From: Puccinia triticina
Lineage: Eukaryota > Basidiomycota > Pucciniomycetes > Pucciniales > Pucciniaceae
Length of the DNA stretch: 64,000 nt
Assembly: GCF_026914185.1 (NCBI RefSeq)
Contig: NC_070570.1
Location: forward strand, 3,906,001 to 3,970,000
Direction of reading: 5' to 3'
The position numbers and the translations under genes are program-made. The notes beneath the pieces are model-generated. The model was not told where the DNA came from and made no database searches. It was given only the letters and a program-made list of their open reading frames with translations. This document shows positions 24,234 to 36,500 of the stretch, in pieces (position 1 is the first letter of the stretch; each line of letters begins with the position of its first letter).

Positions 24234-25410
24234 TCAATGTTCTTGTACAGATTCGCCGCAATCTGAAGGAGGTCGGTCGTCCGCTTCCATCTGGCGGGGT
24301 CGTCGAAGTTGATCGGATTGGAGCTCGAGCTTCGATTCTTGCCCGAGTCGGTTTTCTTGAACTTCATCATCTGTTTCTTCGGCGGGGCTGGGAAGTGGAA
24401 GTTCTTGGCTTCCCAGGGATTCCAGCCCTTGAAGAGGGCCTCGATTTCGTGGTTCTCCATGAGTTTCTGGAGGGCCTTCTGGGATTCTTGAGCCGTAGTG
24501 AGCAAAGCTCGCAGCCCGGCTGTCGCTCCGTCGTTCGCGATCGCTAGGTACTGCTTCCAAGTACTCACGTGCTCTCTGGCCCGGAGTTTGATCTGCTCCT
24601 CCTTCGAAAGGGTCTTGATTTTGGGAGTGATAGGGCGTGTACGGGTAGGAACCGATAAGCTGGGGGAAAGCTCGTTGATCTCGTCGATCTCCATAGCGGA
24701 CTCGTTCGGCTCGGTCGGACGAGGGCCGTCCTTGGATTGAGGAGGGGTGTCAGATGGAGCCGGGGTGGAAGCCGGGGTAGCAGGCATCGGATCCCTGCGG
24801 GCGATCGTGGTCACCTGCATATTCTTGACCCGATCTTGTAGCTCCTTTGCCGCCGCGAGCTCGCGTTGGAGGCGGGAGTGGGCCTTGTAGTTCGGGACGA
24901 GTTGACCATTGTCAGCTACTGTACTTGGTTTGAGGGGAGGTTTGGTTTTTTTGAAAGGGAAGGTTGGAACTTACTAGTGGTAGTCTTGTCAGCGGTGGGG
25001 GCTGTCGGAGCGGGAGTCGGGTTATCGACAGTGGTCTCGGCGGCGATGCTGGCAGTCACTGTAAAGTACCAAAAAGGATATGAGAATCGTTTAGTTTCGG
25101 GTGTATAGGGATTTTTGAGAGGATAGCGGGAAGTTTGGACTCACTTTTAGCACGGTACTCGGCGTCGTAGAATGCCTTCTTCTTTGCTTTGGCTTCTCGG
25201 CGGTAGCGTTGGATCTTGAGGAGGGTATCGAGATCCTCTTCTTCGCGAATATGGGCGTGGTAGGCGGCGAGGATGATTTGTTCCTCGGGGGTGAGCTGTT
25301 CCCACGGGGTGGGTTGGTAGTCGCGGAGTGCGGCTTCTTTGCGCAGGCGCAGCAATTTCAGGTAATACTGAATTAATTCGGTGTTTTCCTGTAAATTCAC
25401 TGGAAAAAAA
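24230..25410 (-). CDS. ORF1 of element B, three exons, upstream of gag-pol
   Basis: Exon a (from about 25,410 or earlier to 25,145) encodes a Lys/Glu/Tyr-rich helical stretch ([30 protein letters not shown]). Intron 1 is 25,144-25,059 (GTGAGT, branch-like CTAAAC, TTTACAG). Exon b is 25,058-24,975. Intron 2 is 24,974-24,919 (GTAAGT...GTACAG). Exon c is 24,918-24,230, ending ANLYKNID. Phases agree at both joins and the spliced frame has no stop. Exon c has a Pro/Thr-rich part, then helical [17 protein letters not shown] and LFKGWNPWE. The GC content is clearly higher than in the adjacent gag-pol. The start is not resolved: a CCAG acceptor near 25,400 hints at a further upstream exon. No known domain. 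Its position and helical-plus-W.P pattern resemble ORF1 of element A. Confidence 0.6.
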
Positions 25411-25713
25411 CACGCTACAAAAGTCAGAAATTAGACTTAAAATTTTGTTTATATATTTTTGTAATTTTAGTTGAATTTTTGACGAAGAAAATGACTAACT
25501 TGGATGAATTTTTAAGGTTTTTGGTTTGGTTTTGGCGCAGAAGGTAGAAAAAAAGGTGATTTTTTGTCAGTTTTAATGTTTTTAAAGGCGTAAAAAATTC
25601 AGAGAGTAGTGAAAATATTTTTAGGTATTTTTTAGAGTATATTTTGGAAATTTTTGACGTAAAAAATTTAAGATTTATAAGGGCTCTTTCTTTCAAATGA
25701 ATTTGAAGGAAAT

Positions 25714-25731
25714 TTCCCGGCCAGACCCCCA
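25714..25731 (-). other. Primer-binding site of element B
   Basis: On the minus strand TGGGGGTCTGGCCGGGAA starts two bases after the 5' LTR, with the same spacing and the same TGGGGG...GGGAA frame as element A. A proline-tRNA-like primer is inferred. Confidence 0.7.
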
Positions 25732-25733
25732 AT

Positions 25734-27398
25734 TGTCAGCCTACGTGATGCCAAGGATATTATCCTTCTAGCTACACGTGGTGCAAAGCAAAAGATTAGA
25801 GTTATAAAACTCTAAGACAAGGTTATAAGGGTTAATTCCAACGTAATTGTTGGGAATTATGGCGTAAGAATAAGGCAGTTTGGGCCAATTTGGGCCAATT
25901 TGACGTAATAAAATGAATATAATTAATTTTAAAGAGGGGCCTGATAAATCAGGGGTGTTTAATCCCTCTAGAATGAAGATCTGGGGCCTGTAAACAGGGG
26001 TGTTTTAAATCCCAGAAAGAAATAGCGGAGAATCTCAAGAGAAGGGGCTTAAACTTACTAGTATAAGACCCTAGGGGCACTTGAGGTTCTTCAGGCGTGA
26101 AGTTGGGCAGTTGGAGGCGCTCAGAAGTGGTAATCTTGAGGGCAGGGTGGTTACTGGACAGCTTCAGGGCGGAAATTGGGGCTAAAAATCACGAAATTAG
26201 GTATTTTACCTGGCAAATCACAGGCTAATGAGGCTGTTGAAGGCGGGTAAAATTCTAATAGGTAATGTAAAGCTGGGGAATCTCCTTTTGGGCGGAGAAA
26301 GGGCCCTTTATATAGCCTAGGCAGGCCTCCAGGGGCGCCCAGGGGACATGGGGACACTTGTGGGCGCATTCTGAGGCAATTTGGTTGCGCTAGAAGGCGC
26401 TGTGGGTCGTGGAACCTTGGGGCTTGGATACAAGGGTTGCCAAGGACCTTTTACAGAGGTTCTGCGTGATTTTACACGTGCCTTACACGTCATGGGGGCT
26501 GGTTTGGGGGTTCTGTGACGCTCATTTCCGTGAAAATGTGCGACAGAAGGTACTAGAACTGGCTTCTGTGTACTAGTACACGTGTAAGCAGTGCTTTATA
26601 CATGTTCTGGAGGCGCTTATTGATTGCTCCAGTTCATTTGACCCCTTCTACATATTTACTACAGTTGTAATTTACGTGTAGTGAGGCTTGGGAGAAGCTG
26701 GGGCGCTTTCTAGTGTCTCCTGTGCACGCTGCAAGAGCTCTTTTCAGTCTAGAATGTTTTTATATTGAATGACGTGGTAATTACATCTTGTTTGGTGATT
26801 AATTACATGTGTACAAGCCCTATAACACATGTAATATTGTTATTGGGGCGTATTCTGGCCCATTCTTACTTATTGGTAACCTGAGCGCTTTGGTTGCGGG
26901 CTAGTTTATGCATTATGCATATATTTACACTAGGAGCGCGGGCTTGAGCTCTAGGCAACAAAGCACGCGGGCTTGGGTGCGCCACACAACAAATAAAGCT
27001 ATCTTTTGAACTGTACACAACACCTCAGTTACGTCACTGAAAATGGTTGTAAATATATGTACTTATATATATATGTGCATACAAGTGCATCCACGCGGGG
27101 CGTGATGCACTTGCGTAAACTTTGAAGTTAGTTTACACAAGGAAGGGATAATAATTAAGGGTACATGTAAGTGAGGTACCCTAGGTTATTTTACCCTTAG
27201 AATCAGAATCTTTCATAATATTTTACTTATTAATTACACAAAGCTAAGTAATTAATTATTTATAAGTGTTTTTAATGTTTTTTGCGTAGTTTTACATATG
27301 TAAGAGTAATAATGTCTCTTTCATATGTAAAACTACTTTTCATATTTTATTTGTATATTTTTATGTCACGGTGGCTCTGCCATAGTAGCTAGCTGACA
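25734..27398 (-). repeat. 5' LTR of element B
   Basis: 1665 bp, same length as the 17,108 copy and about five substitutions from it. For the element this is the promoter-bearing end. A TATA box cannot be assigned with confidence. Confidence 0.95.
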
Positions 27399-27403
27399 AT
27401 CCT

Positions 27404-30400
27404 ACTCCTGAAAGAGCTGATAAGCCAACTGAGTCCTACTCAAAAAGGAATCCTGTCCCTGCCCCTGATAAGGACAAACTCATATGTCATTTCTGCAAAC
27501 AAACTGGCCACTTCTCCAGGGAATGCCCTAAGAAGAAGAACAGGATAAACAATGTCGGGATGGATGATGATGATGATGCCAAGAGTGACAATGGAGAAGA
27601 TCAAGGTGAGCAACTAAAGTCTGAATCTCAGCTAGATGAGGAAGAAGAGAATCATAGAACCAACCACATGATACTTGCCATGGACAATGGAAATGGTAGC
27701 AACTATGATCCTTTGGTTGACTTTGATTTTGGAGCTCATGCTGTAGAATGTGAGATAAATCAATAATTCTCCATTGCTGAAATCCAAGCTGAGACTCATC
27801 AACCCCAGACCTGGGACAAATCCTGTCAATCATCCCACATAGAAGATGCCAGACTCATGAAATGTAAACCTGATAGAGTAAAAGCTCATCTTACTGGAAA
27901 AGCTAATCTCACTACTGTCCTCATTGAATCCAGAGAACACTCATGTCTTCTTGATAGTGGAGCTTCTTGCTCAATCATTAGCAACAAATTACTAGATTCT
28001 ATAATACCAGAATGGGAAAACAAGCTCATGCCAATTAACCATGCTAAATTCCACAGCTGTAGTGACCAATTGCAGCCAATGGGCATAATAGAAATGGCTT
28101 TGATTTTTCCTCACACTAAAGGTTCCATCAGAATCCTAGCAGAATTTGTAGTTATGAAAAATGCAAGAATAAACTACCTTATCCTTGGAAATGATTACAT
28201 GTCTCTTTATGGCTTTGACATAACAAACAGCAAAGAGAGATTCTTTACCATTGGAAATGAGAACAAGAGGAAGAAATTCAGTTTTAAATCTCATCATCTG
28301 GAGAAAATGAATCCTTCCAATGAAATTTGTGCTGTAAAGAAGTCCCATCCTCAACTGCAGCAATTCATTGTAGAAGAACTCTGTGAAGCCAAGTTCAGTG
28401 ATAAGCTAACCATTGAGCAGAAAGAGAATCTGTTTGAAGTCCTCCATAATAACAAACTTGCTTTCTCTAACACCAACCAGCCCCTTGGTGCCATTAAAGG
28501 TCATGAAGTTCATCTCAAGCTGACAACTGAAAGGCCTTATCCCCCTCTCCTCAGAAGACCTCCTTATCCAGCCAGCCCCAAAAGCATAGAAGCTCTTGAG
28601 CAACATATTGAGGAGCTAGTAAAGCTGCATGTTCTAAGGAAAGTTGGCCATAATGAAGTAGGTGAAATCACCACTCCTGTTATCATTGCCTGGCACAATG
28701 GGAAGTCCAGAATGGTAGGAGATTTCAGAGCCCTAAACTCCTACACTGCTTCAGACAGATATCCCATTCCAAAAATCAGTGAAACTCTGAACAACCTGGC
28801 CAAAGCTAAATTTCTGACCAGCATGGATGTGCTCAAAGGTTTTCATCAGAATGTCATTGCAGAAGATTCCAGACACCTGCTCAGGATTATTATGCACAAA
28901 GGAATCTATGAATAGCTGAGGATGCCCTTTGGAATCAAGAATGCCCCATCTCATTTCCAGAGGATGATGGACATTGAATTCAGAAAGGAAATTGATGAGA
29001 AATGGGTCATTATCTACATTGATGATATTATCATTATGTCCAATACTTGGGAGGAACACCTTAATAGACAGGATACTTAAATTTGTCATCAACATGAACA
29101 TGAGAATCTCTTTGAAGAAGTGTAACTTTGGATTTGACCAGATCAAAGCTCTAGGTCATCTTGTTTCTGGAATTGCTATAGGAATAGATCAGAATAAAGT
29201 AGCTGCTGTCCTCCAGAAGCCTGTGCCTAGTAGCAGGAAAGAAATGCAATCTTTTCTTGGTTTTGCTGGTTACTACAGACAGCACATTGAGAAGTTTGCT
29301 GAGATAGCAAAACCTCTTACTGAGCTCACAAGGATAGATGTCATATATGAGATGACTCATCATAGGATAGTGGCATACAACTTGTTGAAAGAGAAACTGA
29401 CCACAGCACCCTTGCTACTGTTCCCAGACTGGGCCCATCCCTTCACACTATATGTAGATGCTAGCATGACTGGTCTAGGTGCTGCTTTACATCAAGTCCA
29501 AGTCATTGATGGAGTGAGAAAAGAAGGGCCCATTGTTTTCATATCCAGACAACTGAAGGACAGTGAAACAAGATATGGTGCTAGTCAACTTGAATGCTTA
29601 TGTCTGGTTTGGGCCTTGGAAAAACTCCATTACTACTTGGATGGCAGTGTCTTTCATGTTGTAACAGATTGCACAGCTTTGAGATCTCTGCTGAACATGA
29701 AGACTCCCAACAGACATATCCTCAGGTGGCAGATTGCCATTCAGGAATACAGAGGCAATATGACCATGATCCACAGAGATGGGAATATTCACAAGAATGC
29801 TGATGGACTTAGCAGATGGGCTTTACCAAATGATCCAAGTAACCCTGCTTATGACCCAGAAGACAAAGATGATGATAGATTCCCCATCATGGGCATACAT
29901 GTCTCTACCTTTAAGAATGAATTCTTTGACTCAGTAAGAGAAGGTTACCAACAAGATAAGAACACTACTATCTTGTCTGAGATTTTGCTGAAGGATGCCA
30001 AGGATTCCCAGCTGAAAAACTCTCTACAGGAACCTTGGAGAAAGTTATATGATGAAGGAAGATTCTCACTATTTGATGGCCTCATCTACTTCAGAGAAAA
30101 ACACAATTCTGTGCTGGTTCTAGCTGACAAAAACAGCATTAACACCATCTTGCATGAATGCCATGACAGTGTCTACTCTGGTCACCTTTCTGAAGACAGG
30201 ACTTTAGAGAAAGTAGCAGACACTGCCTGGTGGGCTAATTGGAGACAAGACACTGGTGAATACTGCTCTTCCTGTGATAGATGCCAGAAAGCAAATAAAG
30301 CCACAGGCAAGAGATTTGGACTGCTCATGAAAATTGAAGAACCTTCTAAGCCATGGGATGTGATCAATATGGATTGGGTAACTTCCTTATCTCCTGGAGG

Positions 30401-31484
30401 AGCTGCTAGTTTCAACGGTTGTCTGGTAATAGTAGACAGATACTCCAAGACTCCAATATTTGTGCCCTGCTTCAAGGATGACTCTGCAATGGATACTGCC
30501 ATACTGTTTTGGAACAGAGTGATGCCTAGAACTGGTATCCCAAGAATTATCATCTCTGACAGAGATCCAAAATTCACATCTGAATTCTGGACTGGCTTGC
30601 ATAGTATGCTAGGAACAAAACTCTCCTTCTCTACTGCTTACCACCCCCAGACTGATGGTCTAGCTGAAAGGATGATCCAAACACTTGAAGATATGATCAG
30701 GAGATTTTGTGCCTATGGACTAGAATTCAAAGACAATGATGGGTACACCCATGACTGGGTCTCACTTTTACCAATTCTTGAGCTAGCCTACTGCACCAGT
30801 ATACACTCAACCACTGGAAAACCTCCTGCCATCCTGGAGAAAGGCTGGATCCCAAACCTTCCCAGGAATTTCTTGAAACAAGACTCTGTAGACATTCATC
30901 CTACTGCTCTTGCCTATGGAAAAATCTTTGAGAAAGCTAGAAAACATGCTGAGCAATGCATAACAGAAGCTACATCTTATAACAAAGAAAGATGGGACAA
31001 GACTCATAAAGAACCATCCTTTAAAGTTGGTGATGAAGTCCTGATATCCACAGCAAACTTCAACAACTTATCTGGCCCCAAGAAGATGAGAGACTCCTTT
31101 GCTGGACCATTCCTAGTGAAAGCTTTGCATGGAAAGAATGCTGTAGAGGTAATACTGACTGAAGAATTCAGCAGAAAACATCCTACATTCCCTGTCAGCT
31201 TAGTGAAGCCTTACAGAGACCCTAACCCAGATAAGTTCCCCTTGAGACAGAAGGTTAAAGTTGTCATTCCCCCCATGGATAAGAACCCTCAAAATAAAGT
31301 GATACAGAAGATTCTCAGAGACAAAAGATTGAGAGTGGAGAACAGAGATGTGATGATGTACTTAGCCAGATACAAAGGTTTGAGTGCTGATCATGATGAA
31401 TGGCTCCTTGAGAAAGACATCCCAGACTCTGCTATCCTTCTAAGGAAGTTCAGAAGTGAGAAAAGGTCTGCCCCTATGGTTTAA
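27404..31484 (+). pseudogene. gag 3' end and pol of element A
   Basis: Continues gag in frame after element B. It has a CCHC knuckle CHFCKQTGHFSREC (27,490-27,531), an acidic linker, then an in-frame TAA at 27,764. The protease LLDSGAS near 27,950 has the expected D-S-G. RT is broken by a TAG at 28,913, where element B has Tyr in the same context ([10 protein letters not shown]). YIDDIIIMS lies near 29,015, and a one-base frameshift near 29,065-29,075 precedes the frame that runs to the end. RNase H ([16 protein letters not shown]), integrase (HDSVYSGH...CDRC, SDRDPKF, GLAERM) and a full chromodomain ([19 protein letters not shown]) follow, ending RSAPMV. The family is certain; the gene is not functional. 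Confidence 0.9.
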
Positions 31485-31510
31485 TTTCCTACAGAAATCC
31501 AACCTTTTTT

Positions 31511-31521
31511 GTGGTAGGGAA
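31511..31521 (+). other. Polypurine tract of element A
   Basis: GTGGTAGGGAA lies directly before the 3' LTR and matches the GGGTAGGGAA tract of element B. Confidence 0.7.
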
Positions 31522-32366
31522 TGTCAGCCTTAGAGTCAACACAGCTGACCTAAAGTCTGCCTTTTCTACTTATTACAAATGAAATTACTTCATATCTTTT
31601 CCATCTTAAGAGATATCACTGTTTTGACTTCATTTTCTGATTCCTCATGCAATTGTAACCCTAGTTGCAACTTATCAATTCTTTCTAACTATACTCCTTC
31701 CCTGAGTTCTTGAGTTGTGGCGCGCATGCGCAGTTGTGACGTGTCAGCGCTACCAGGCGCGCCAAACCACATGTACATATGTAATTACATAAGCAAACTG
31801 TGAAAATTTTTGAAGTCAGGATCCCCCTTGCCTGAGGAGGATCTACAGACTTCAGCACACCAGAACCACACCCCAGATAACCCAGGATCACCACCAAAGA
31901 GACCACCATGCTCCCAGTATACCTACCGTCACAGGCGCCTAGGATATTGACAGTAAGTAGCCTCTTTTCACTGAACCTTGCTTATCCAGAGTGAAACTCT
32001 GTTGCTCTTGATTGTTTCTTCTTTTCCTCAACTCTTTCAATCTTAAAAGATCAAAAGGTTATCTCTGGTTAAGACCTACAAAACCAGAGCAGAGTAGTAA
32101 CCCTACTTCTGAATCCCACAAACGTTTCCTTGTTGTGAGTGGAGGCTGTTGCACTCTTTCTTGGCCTTGCACAGCTGGCATCCAACTTTTCTACGTTGAG
32201 AATAGCCCAGATCAATTTATAAAGACTTAAAGTCTAGGACTGATCTTCTCTCTCTCTCTCTTTCTCTTCCTCTCTCTCAGTTTGTATTTCTTCATCCCAA
32301 GAAATCCAAACCATTCCCCCTCCTTTTCTTTGTGTCCTGCTGTCACATAAGAGACACAGGCTCACA
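31522..32366 (+). repeat. 3' LTR of element A
   Basis: 845 bp from TGTCAGCCTTAGAGTC to GGCTCACA, followed by the duplicated TAGCT. It is the uninterrupted version of the LTR at 12,395 and shows the empty MITE site CGCTACCAGGCGCG. Confidence 0.93.
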
Positions 32367-32581
32367 TAGCTCTTGACCGGGTTCTTATTGTATTTAGCTG
32401 TCACAAATGTGGCATATTACTCAAGTTCTTATAGTCCTCTAACATCATTGTAATCAAACTATCAAGTCAGAGCATATTTTTCTGTTGACCACCCTCAAGA
32501 AGGCATCGAGAGAAACAAGTCCCCAGCTCCTCTTCATCCTCCTTCAACCCTGACTGCAATTCTGAAAGTCTAACAGTTTTT

Positions 32582-32758
32582 ATGACTGGCTGCTCCCCCT
32601 ACAAGCTAGTTTTTGGGCAGTGTGCTGTGCTTCCTTTGGAGCTCAAAATCAAATCCTACCTTGGCATTGGTTGGGACTCAGTGAATTCCACAGCTGATCT
32701 TCTTGTTGTGTGTTCAATTCATCTTGAGCACAGCAAAGAACCCCAACGCATTGCTTAA
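32582..32758 (+). pseudogene. Ty3/gypsy integrase remnant (right of element A)
   Basis: The frame reads MTGCSPYKLVFGQCAVLP, then SYLGIGWDSV and TADLLVVCSIHLE, the continuation of a gypsy-type integrase end. It overlaps in content with the remnant left of element A over the SPYKL.F motif, so the two are not the halves of one cleanly cut gene unless that motif was duplicated. Only about 58 codons survive. Confidence 0.6.
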
Positions 32759-32913
32759 AAGAAGCTGATGGGCGCGCGCAGAGATTCTGTGCGCTACTGG
32801 GAGGATTAGCACACATCATGGATCTGCAAGCCCCTCAAGATTGGCAATCAGGTCCTTTGAGACACAGTGGGGGCAGTAGTTTTCTAACTGATGGAACAGC
32901 CCCTAACACATTA

Positions 32914-33112
32914 GGGGGGTTCACGATTGAAATTTACAGAACTTTGGGACCCATTTTAAGGTGTTTAGGAACATTTTTTAAGAAAATTGATAAATTGCAC
33001 TGATTGATAAGTATCACCTGCTGCTGTGCAATTTCCCAAAATTTTAAAATTTTGTTCATAAAGGCCTTAAATTTGTCTCCAAAGTTTAGTAAAATTCAAT
33101 TGTGAACCCCCC
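32914..33112. mobile_element. MITE with TA target duplication
   Basis: 199 bp. Left end GGGGGGTTCACGATTGAA, right end the near inverse TTCAATTGTGAACCCCCC, with TA on both sides. The TA duplication would suit a Tc1/mariner-type element; assignment is tentative. AT-rich interior, no ORF. Confidence 0.65.
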
Positions 33113-33114
33113 TA

Positions 33115-33531
33115 TTGTGAAGCATGTCCCGGGTGTCTCTTATTTTCTCACTGAGCTGGATGGTACCAAATTGAAGCAGTGGTTTGCGGCAGATCAGGTG
33201 AAAAGGTTTTTTTTCTTGTGAGGAAATTCTTGACCAGAAGTAAGTTCCTCCTCCTGGGTAGCTAAGTACTACTGTTTTTTCTCCAAACCCTACTTCTTGC
33301 CACACTTCTGAGCATTGCAGTGGCGCCTGATTTTTTTTTATTTTGGCCCTCCCCCTTCTTTTTACTTTTCCCTTTATTTAGTGTGCAGATGGAGCAATTC
33401 ATGTATAAATAACTGATAAAGGCGGAGTTTAGGACAGCTACACTGCCTCTTAGGCTGAAACCTGCGGGAGCAGGGGGTTTGCCATGGATAGAATAGTGCA
33501 AGTAGTGTTCTTTTTGTGTGCAAGGGGGTGG
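33115..33531. other. No supported feature
   Basis: Spacer between a MITE and the hAT element. T-rich, with no ORF of interest and no repeat recognised. Confidence 0.4.
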
Positions 33532-33539
33532 GAAGGAAG

Positions 33540-36500
33540 TAAAGATGGCAAACGGGTACCCGCGGGCGGGTACCCCCCACCCGTTGGAGGGTACCCGCCC
33601 ACACCCGTTTGGGACCGCCTGGCGTGTCCGGGTACGGGTACGTGTCCCTGATTTTCTTGGGTTGGCGGGTACGTACCCGGGTACCCTCCAAAGTTTTGTT
33701 GCGCATGGCGCGCGCCGGCGGCCGTTCCCCGCCCCCGTAGGGGGAGGGGGGGGGGGGGGGGGGCGTGTACTTCATATCCAAGCCCGCCATGATATCTGCA
33801 TATCCAGCATCTCACCCGGAACCAACCACCCGGAATCAACCACCATGTCAGGCCGCAAGCGAAAAAAACCAAACACCTCAATTGAATCGTCGGTTGCTTC
33901 CTCTCCAAATCCTCGATCTACTCAAAAAGACACCGAGCCCGACAAAAGCGAATCGGCTACCGCAGAGCCTGCACCAGGAACTACACTGACCGATCGGGAG
34001 GAGCTAGGTGAGTAATCATAAAATATTATTGTATCAATCAAGAAATTGCGTTCTGACCCTACCTTTTACTTGAATTTCAGAAAAGGCCCAGAAGATCGCT
34101 GCAAACACCATCAGCGCAAGTTATAAATCTTACTCGACACCCGAGCTATCTAATCAAGTAGACAAGCATGGCCGCCGAATGATTGCATATCCATGCAAAA
34201 TGTAAGTCGTTTTCTTTTTTTGATGACTGATCCCAACTCCTCCCTGATATCCCCTTAAATCCAACTCCAGATGTGGAACCAAGATCAACCGCCCCACCGG
34301 CGACTCTTCTTGCAGCAACTTGATCAAGCACGCTGCAAACTGTCTTCGGAAACAAAACGAAAAATCAACCACCCGGTCGCTTGCAAGTGTTGGAATCAAG
34401 GGGACGGGGGATATCAATCCCAAAGAAGTGAGCCTTCTAATTTTCAACGACAAGCTGCACAGCTAATATTTATCTTTTTTTCTGTTCTTATTTAGGTTTC
34501 ACAATTGTGTGCAACCTGGTGCGCCGAGGCTGCAAGGCCCTTTTCGGCGCTTGCTGATGATAGCCATCGGGCCATCCTCCATCCAGTCGTTGTTGCTCAG
34601 TTACCAACCAGAAGGACGGTTTCGAGGGATATCCATATGCTGTACTCGGCTATCCAGCAAGAGTACAAGGCTGTTCTCGAAGTAAGTGATTTCATTTCCT
34701 CAGATCATATCACCCAAATAACAATTTCTTTTTGTTATTTAGTCACACACAGGGGCGTTGTACTTAGGAGTCGACACGTGGCAGTCACCTAACGGCTTTG
34801 ACATTCTTGGGATTGTAATCTACCGATTGCATGAGCTCGAATCCAATGACTTGAAGCTGGAGGCAATGCCTCTTGATTTCATTCGACTCTCCCATCGGCA
34901 CACCGGTGAGTACTTAGCCGAGACTGTCAGCTTGGTAGTGCAGAAGTTTGGTATTCAGCATAAGGTATTGTATCTTCGATCTTGGTTCTCTTTCTTCAAC
35001 TTTTTCTTATTGTTCAACCAGCTCATCAACTACATTTTTACCCAGATCTGTGGCATTGTCAGCGACAGCGCGGCCAACAATGGAGTTATGGTAAGGGAGC
35101 TCAAGAAGCAGAAGTGGGCTCGTTTTAAAGGGGAGTCCGAGTGGATACGATGTTTCGCGCACGTTCTCAATCTAATTGTCCAAGGTATCCTCCGACCATT
35201 TGGAAATCACAAGAGAGCAAGGACTTCAAATACCCAAACTAAATCGGATTGGGATCATTCAGACAATTCAGATTCAGAGAGCGACAACGACATTGCAGCT
35301 GACCAAATAATACCGTGAGTCCAAACGGGAATCTTATTTGTTTCATGTCAAGAGACTGACCGGCCTGTTTTTCACATTCAAGTCTTGACATCGAGAAAGA
35401 TATTGTTTCCGAAGATGGAGAATCTACCGCAAGCGAGGATGATACTCAACTTGTTGAGGACTCTACAATGCTCGAGCTGGATGATATTGATAACGCTAGC
35501 GACGAGGACGAAGAGGATCGATACACCACAAGTGGCTGTAAACAAAGCTTGGCTAAAGTAAGATAGCTTCCTGCTTATTTCCTTTCAAGCAAGTCTGACT
35601 GATGCCTTTCTCCCTACCAGTTCCGTGCAATTGCTAAAAAACTTAGGTACTCCCCCAACTCAAGGAACTTGTTCAAAGAAATATGTAGCGAAAAGGAGTG
35701 TTCCACCCCTCATACGGTTGGAAGAGACGTTTGTACGCGATGGAATTCCACCTATACGCAACTCTCCAGCATCATCAGATGCAAGGATGGCATGTAAGTC
35801 ATTCTTATTTCAGCTGATTTTATTACTCGTATCCCTATGCTGATATGTATTTTCTTTGCTTCACTCAAGCGTTGAGTGGCAACGTCATAAGTGGCACGGA
35901 ATCGACCGTAAGCACTACTTGGACGAGTCCGATTTCGAGTTGGCGCGCGATCTCGTTGATGTACTGAAGCTCTTCAATGAGATCACACTTCAAATATTGG
36001 TCTCTGCCTCACCTCGATTATCAAATATTGTTGTCTTCATTGATCAAATCACTGAGCATTTGTCGTCAGTGATCAGCAGTTCAGCTTATCCACCGGCGTT
36101 AAGGAATGCCTGTCGGCTTGGGTTAAAGGTGACCAACAAATACTACAGCCTTACTGACACTTCCCCTCTTTATAGGATAGCTATTGGTAAGTTTAATTTC
36201 TTGCTTTCATATTGATAAATATCACTTCCTTGTCACTAACACACATGATTCAGTCCTCCACCCATCTTTTAGGGATGAATACTTCAAGTTAGCAAATTGG
36301 GAACCCGAGTGGATCGTCGAAGCGATACGGCTAACCCGGGAGATGTGGGTATCTTTTTACAAGCCTGCAGTCATCCCAATGACCCCCTCATCATCATCTA
36401 ACAACAAGTTAAGACTTTATTTCTATTTATTCATAGAACAATTTTTTCTACATGCTAATCCACTTGAGTTCGTGTCCCTCAGCCCAAGACTGGTATGTTG

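Larger units (their letters stand above)
17108..27398 (-). mobile_element. Element B: young Ty3/gypsy chromovirus nested in gag of element A
   Basis: A complete LTR retrotransposon on the minus strand, with TSD ATCCT at 17,103-17,107 and 27,399-27,403. Both LTRs are exactly 1665 bp, and I count only five differences by eye (about 99.7% identity). PBS, spliced ORF1, gag-pol, chromodomain segment and PPT are all present in order. The near-identical LTRs mark a recent insertion, and its position inside element A makes it younger than A. Defects: a stop codon before the chromodomain and an altered protease motif. Confidence 0.95.
12395..32366 (+). mobile_element. Element A: Ty3/gypsy chromovirus, old copy broken by nested insertions
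   Basis: Bounded by the 5-bp duplication TAGCT (12,390-12,394 and 32,367-32,371). Order: 5' LTR, PBS, spliced ORF1, gag, protease, RT, RNase H, integrase, chromodomain, PPT, 3' LTR, which is the chromovirus order of Ty3/gypsy. Element B interrupts gag at 17,108-27,398. A MITE sits in the 5' LTR. Pol carries two in-frame stops and a frameshift, and ORF1 carries two in-frame stops, so A cannot make its own proteins. Its LTRs differ visibly in small indels and substitutions, more than those of B, which agrees with A being older. Confidence 0.93.

Noticed and set aside
33748..33768. Long G-run as a functional G-quadruplex promoter element
   Set aside because: A single homopolymer in an assembled sequence may be of uncertain length, and nothing else supports regulation there.
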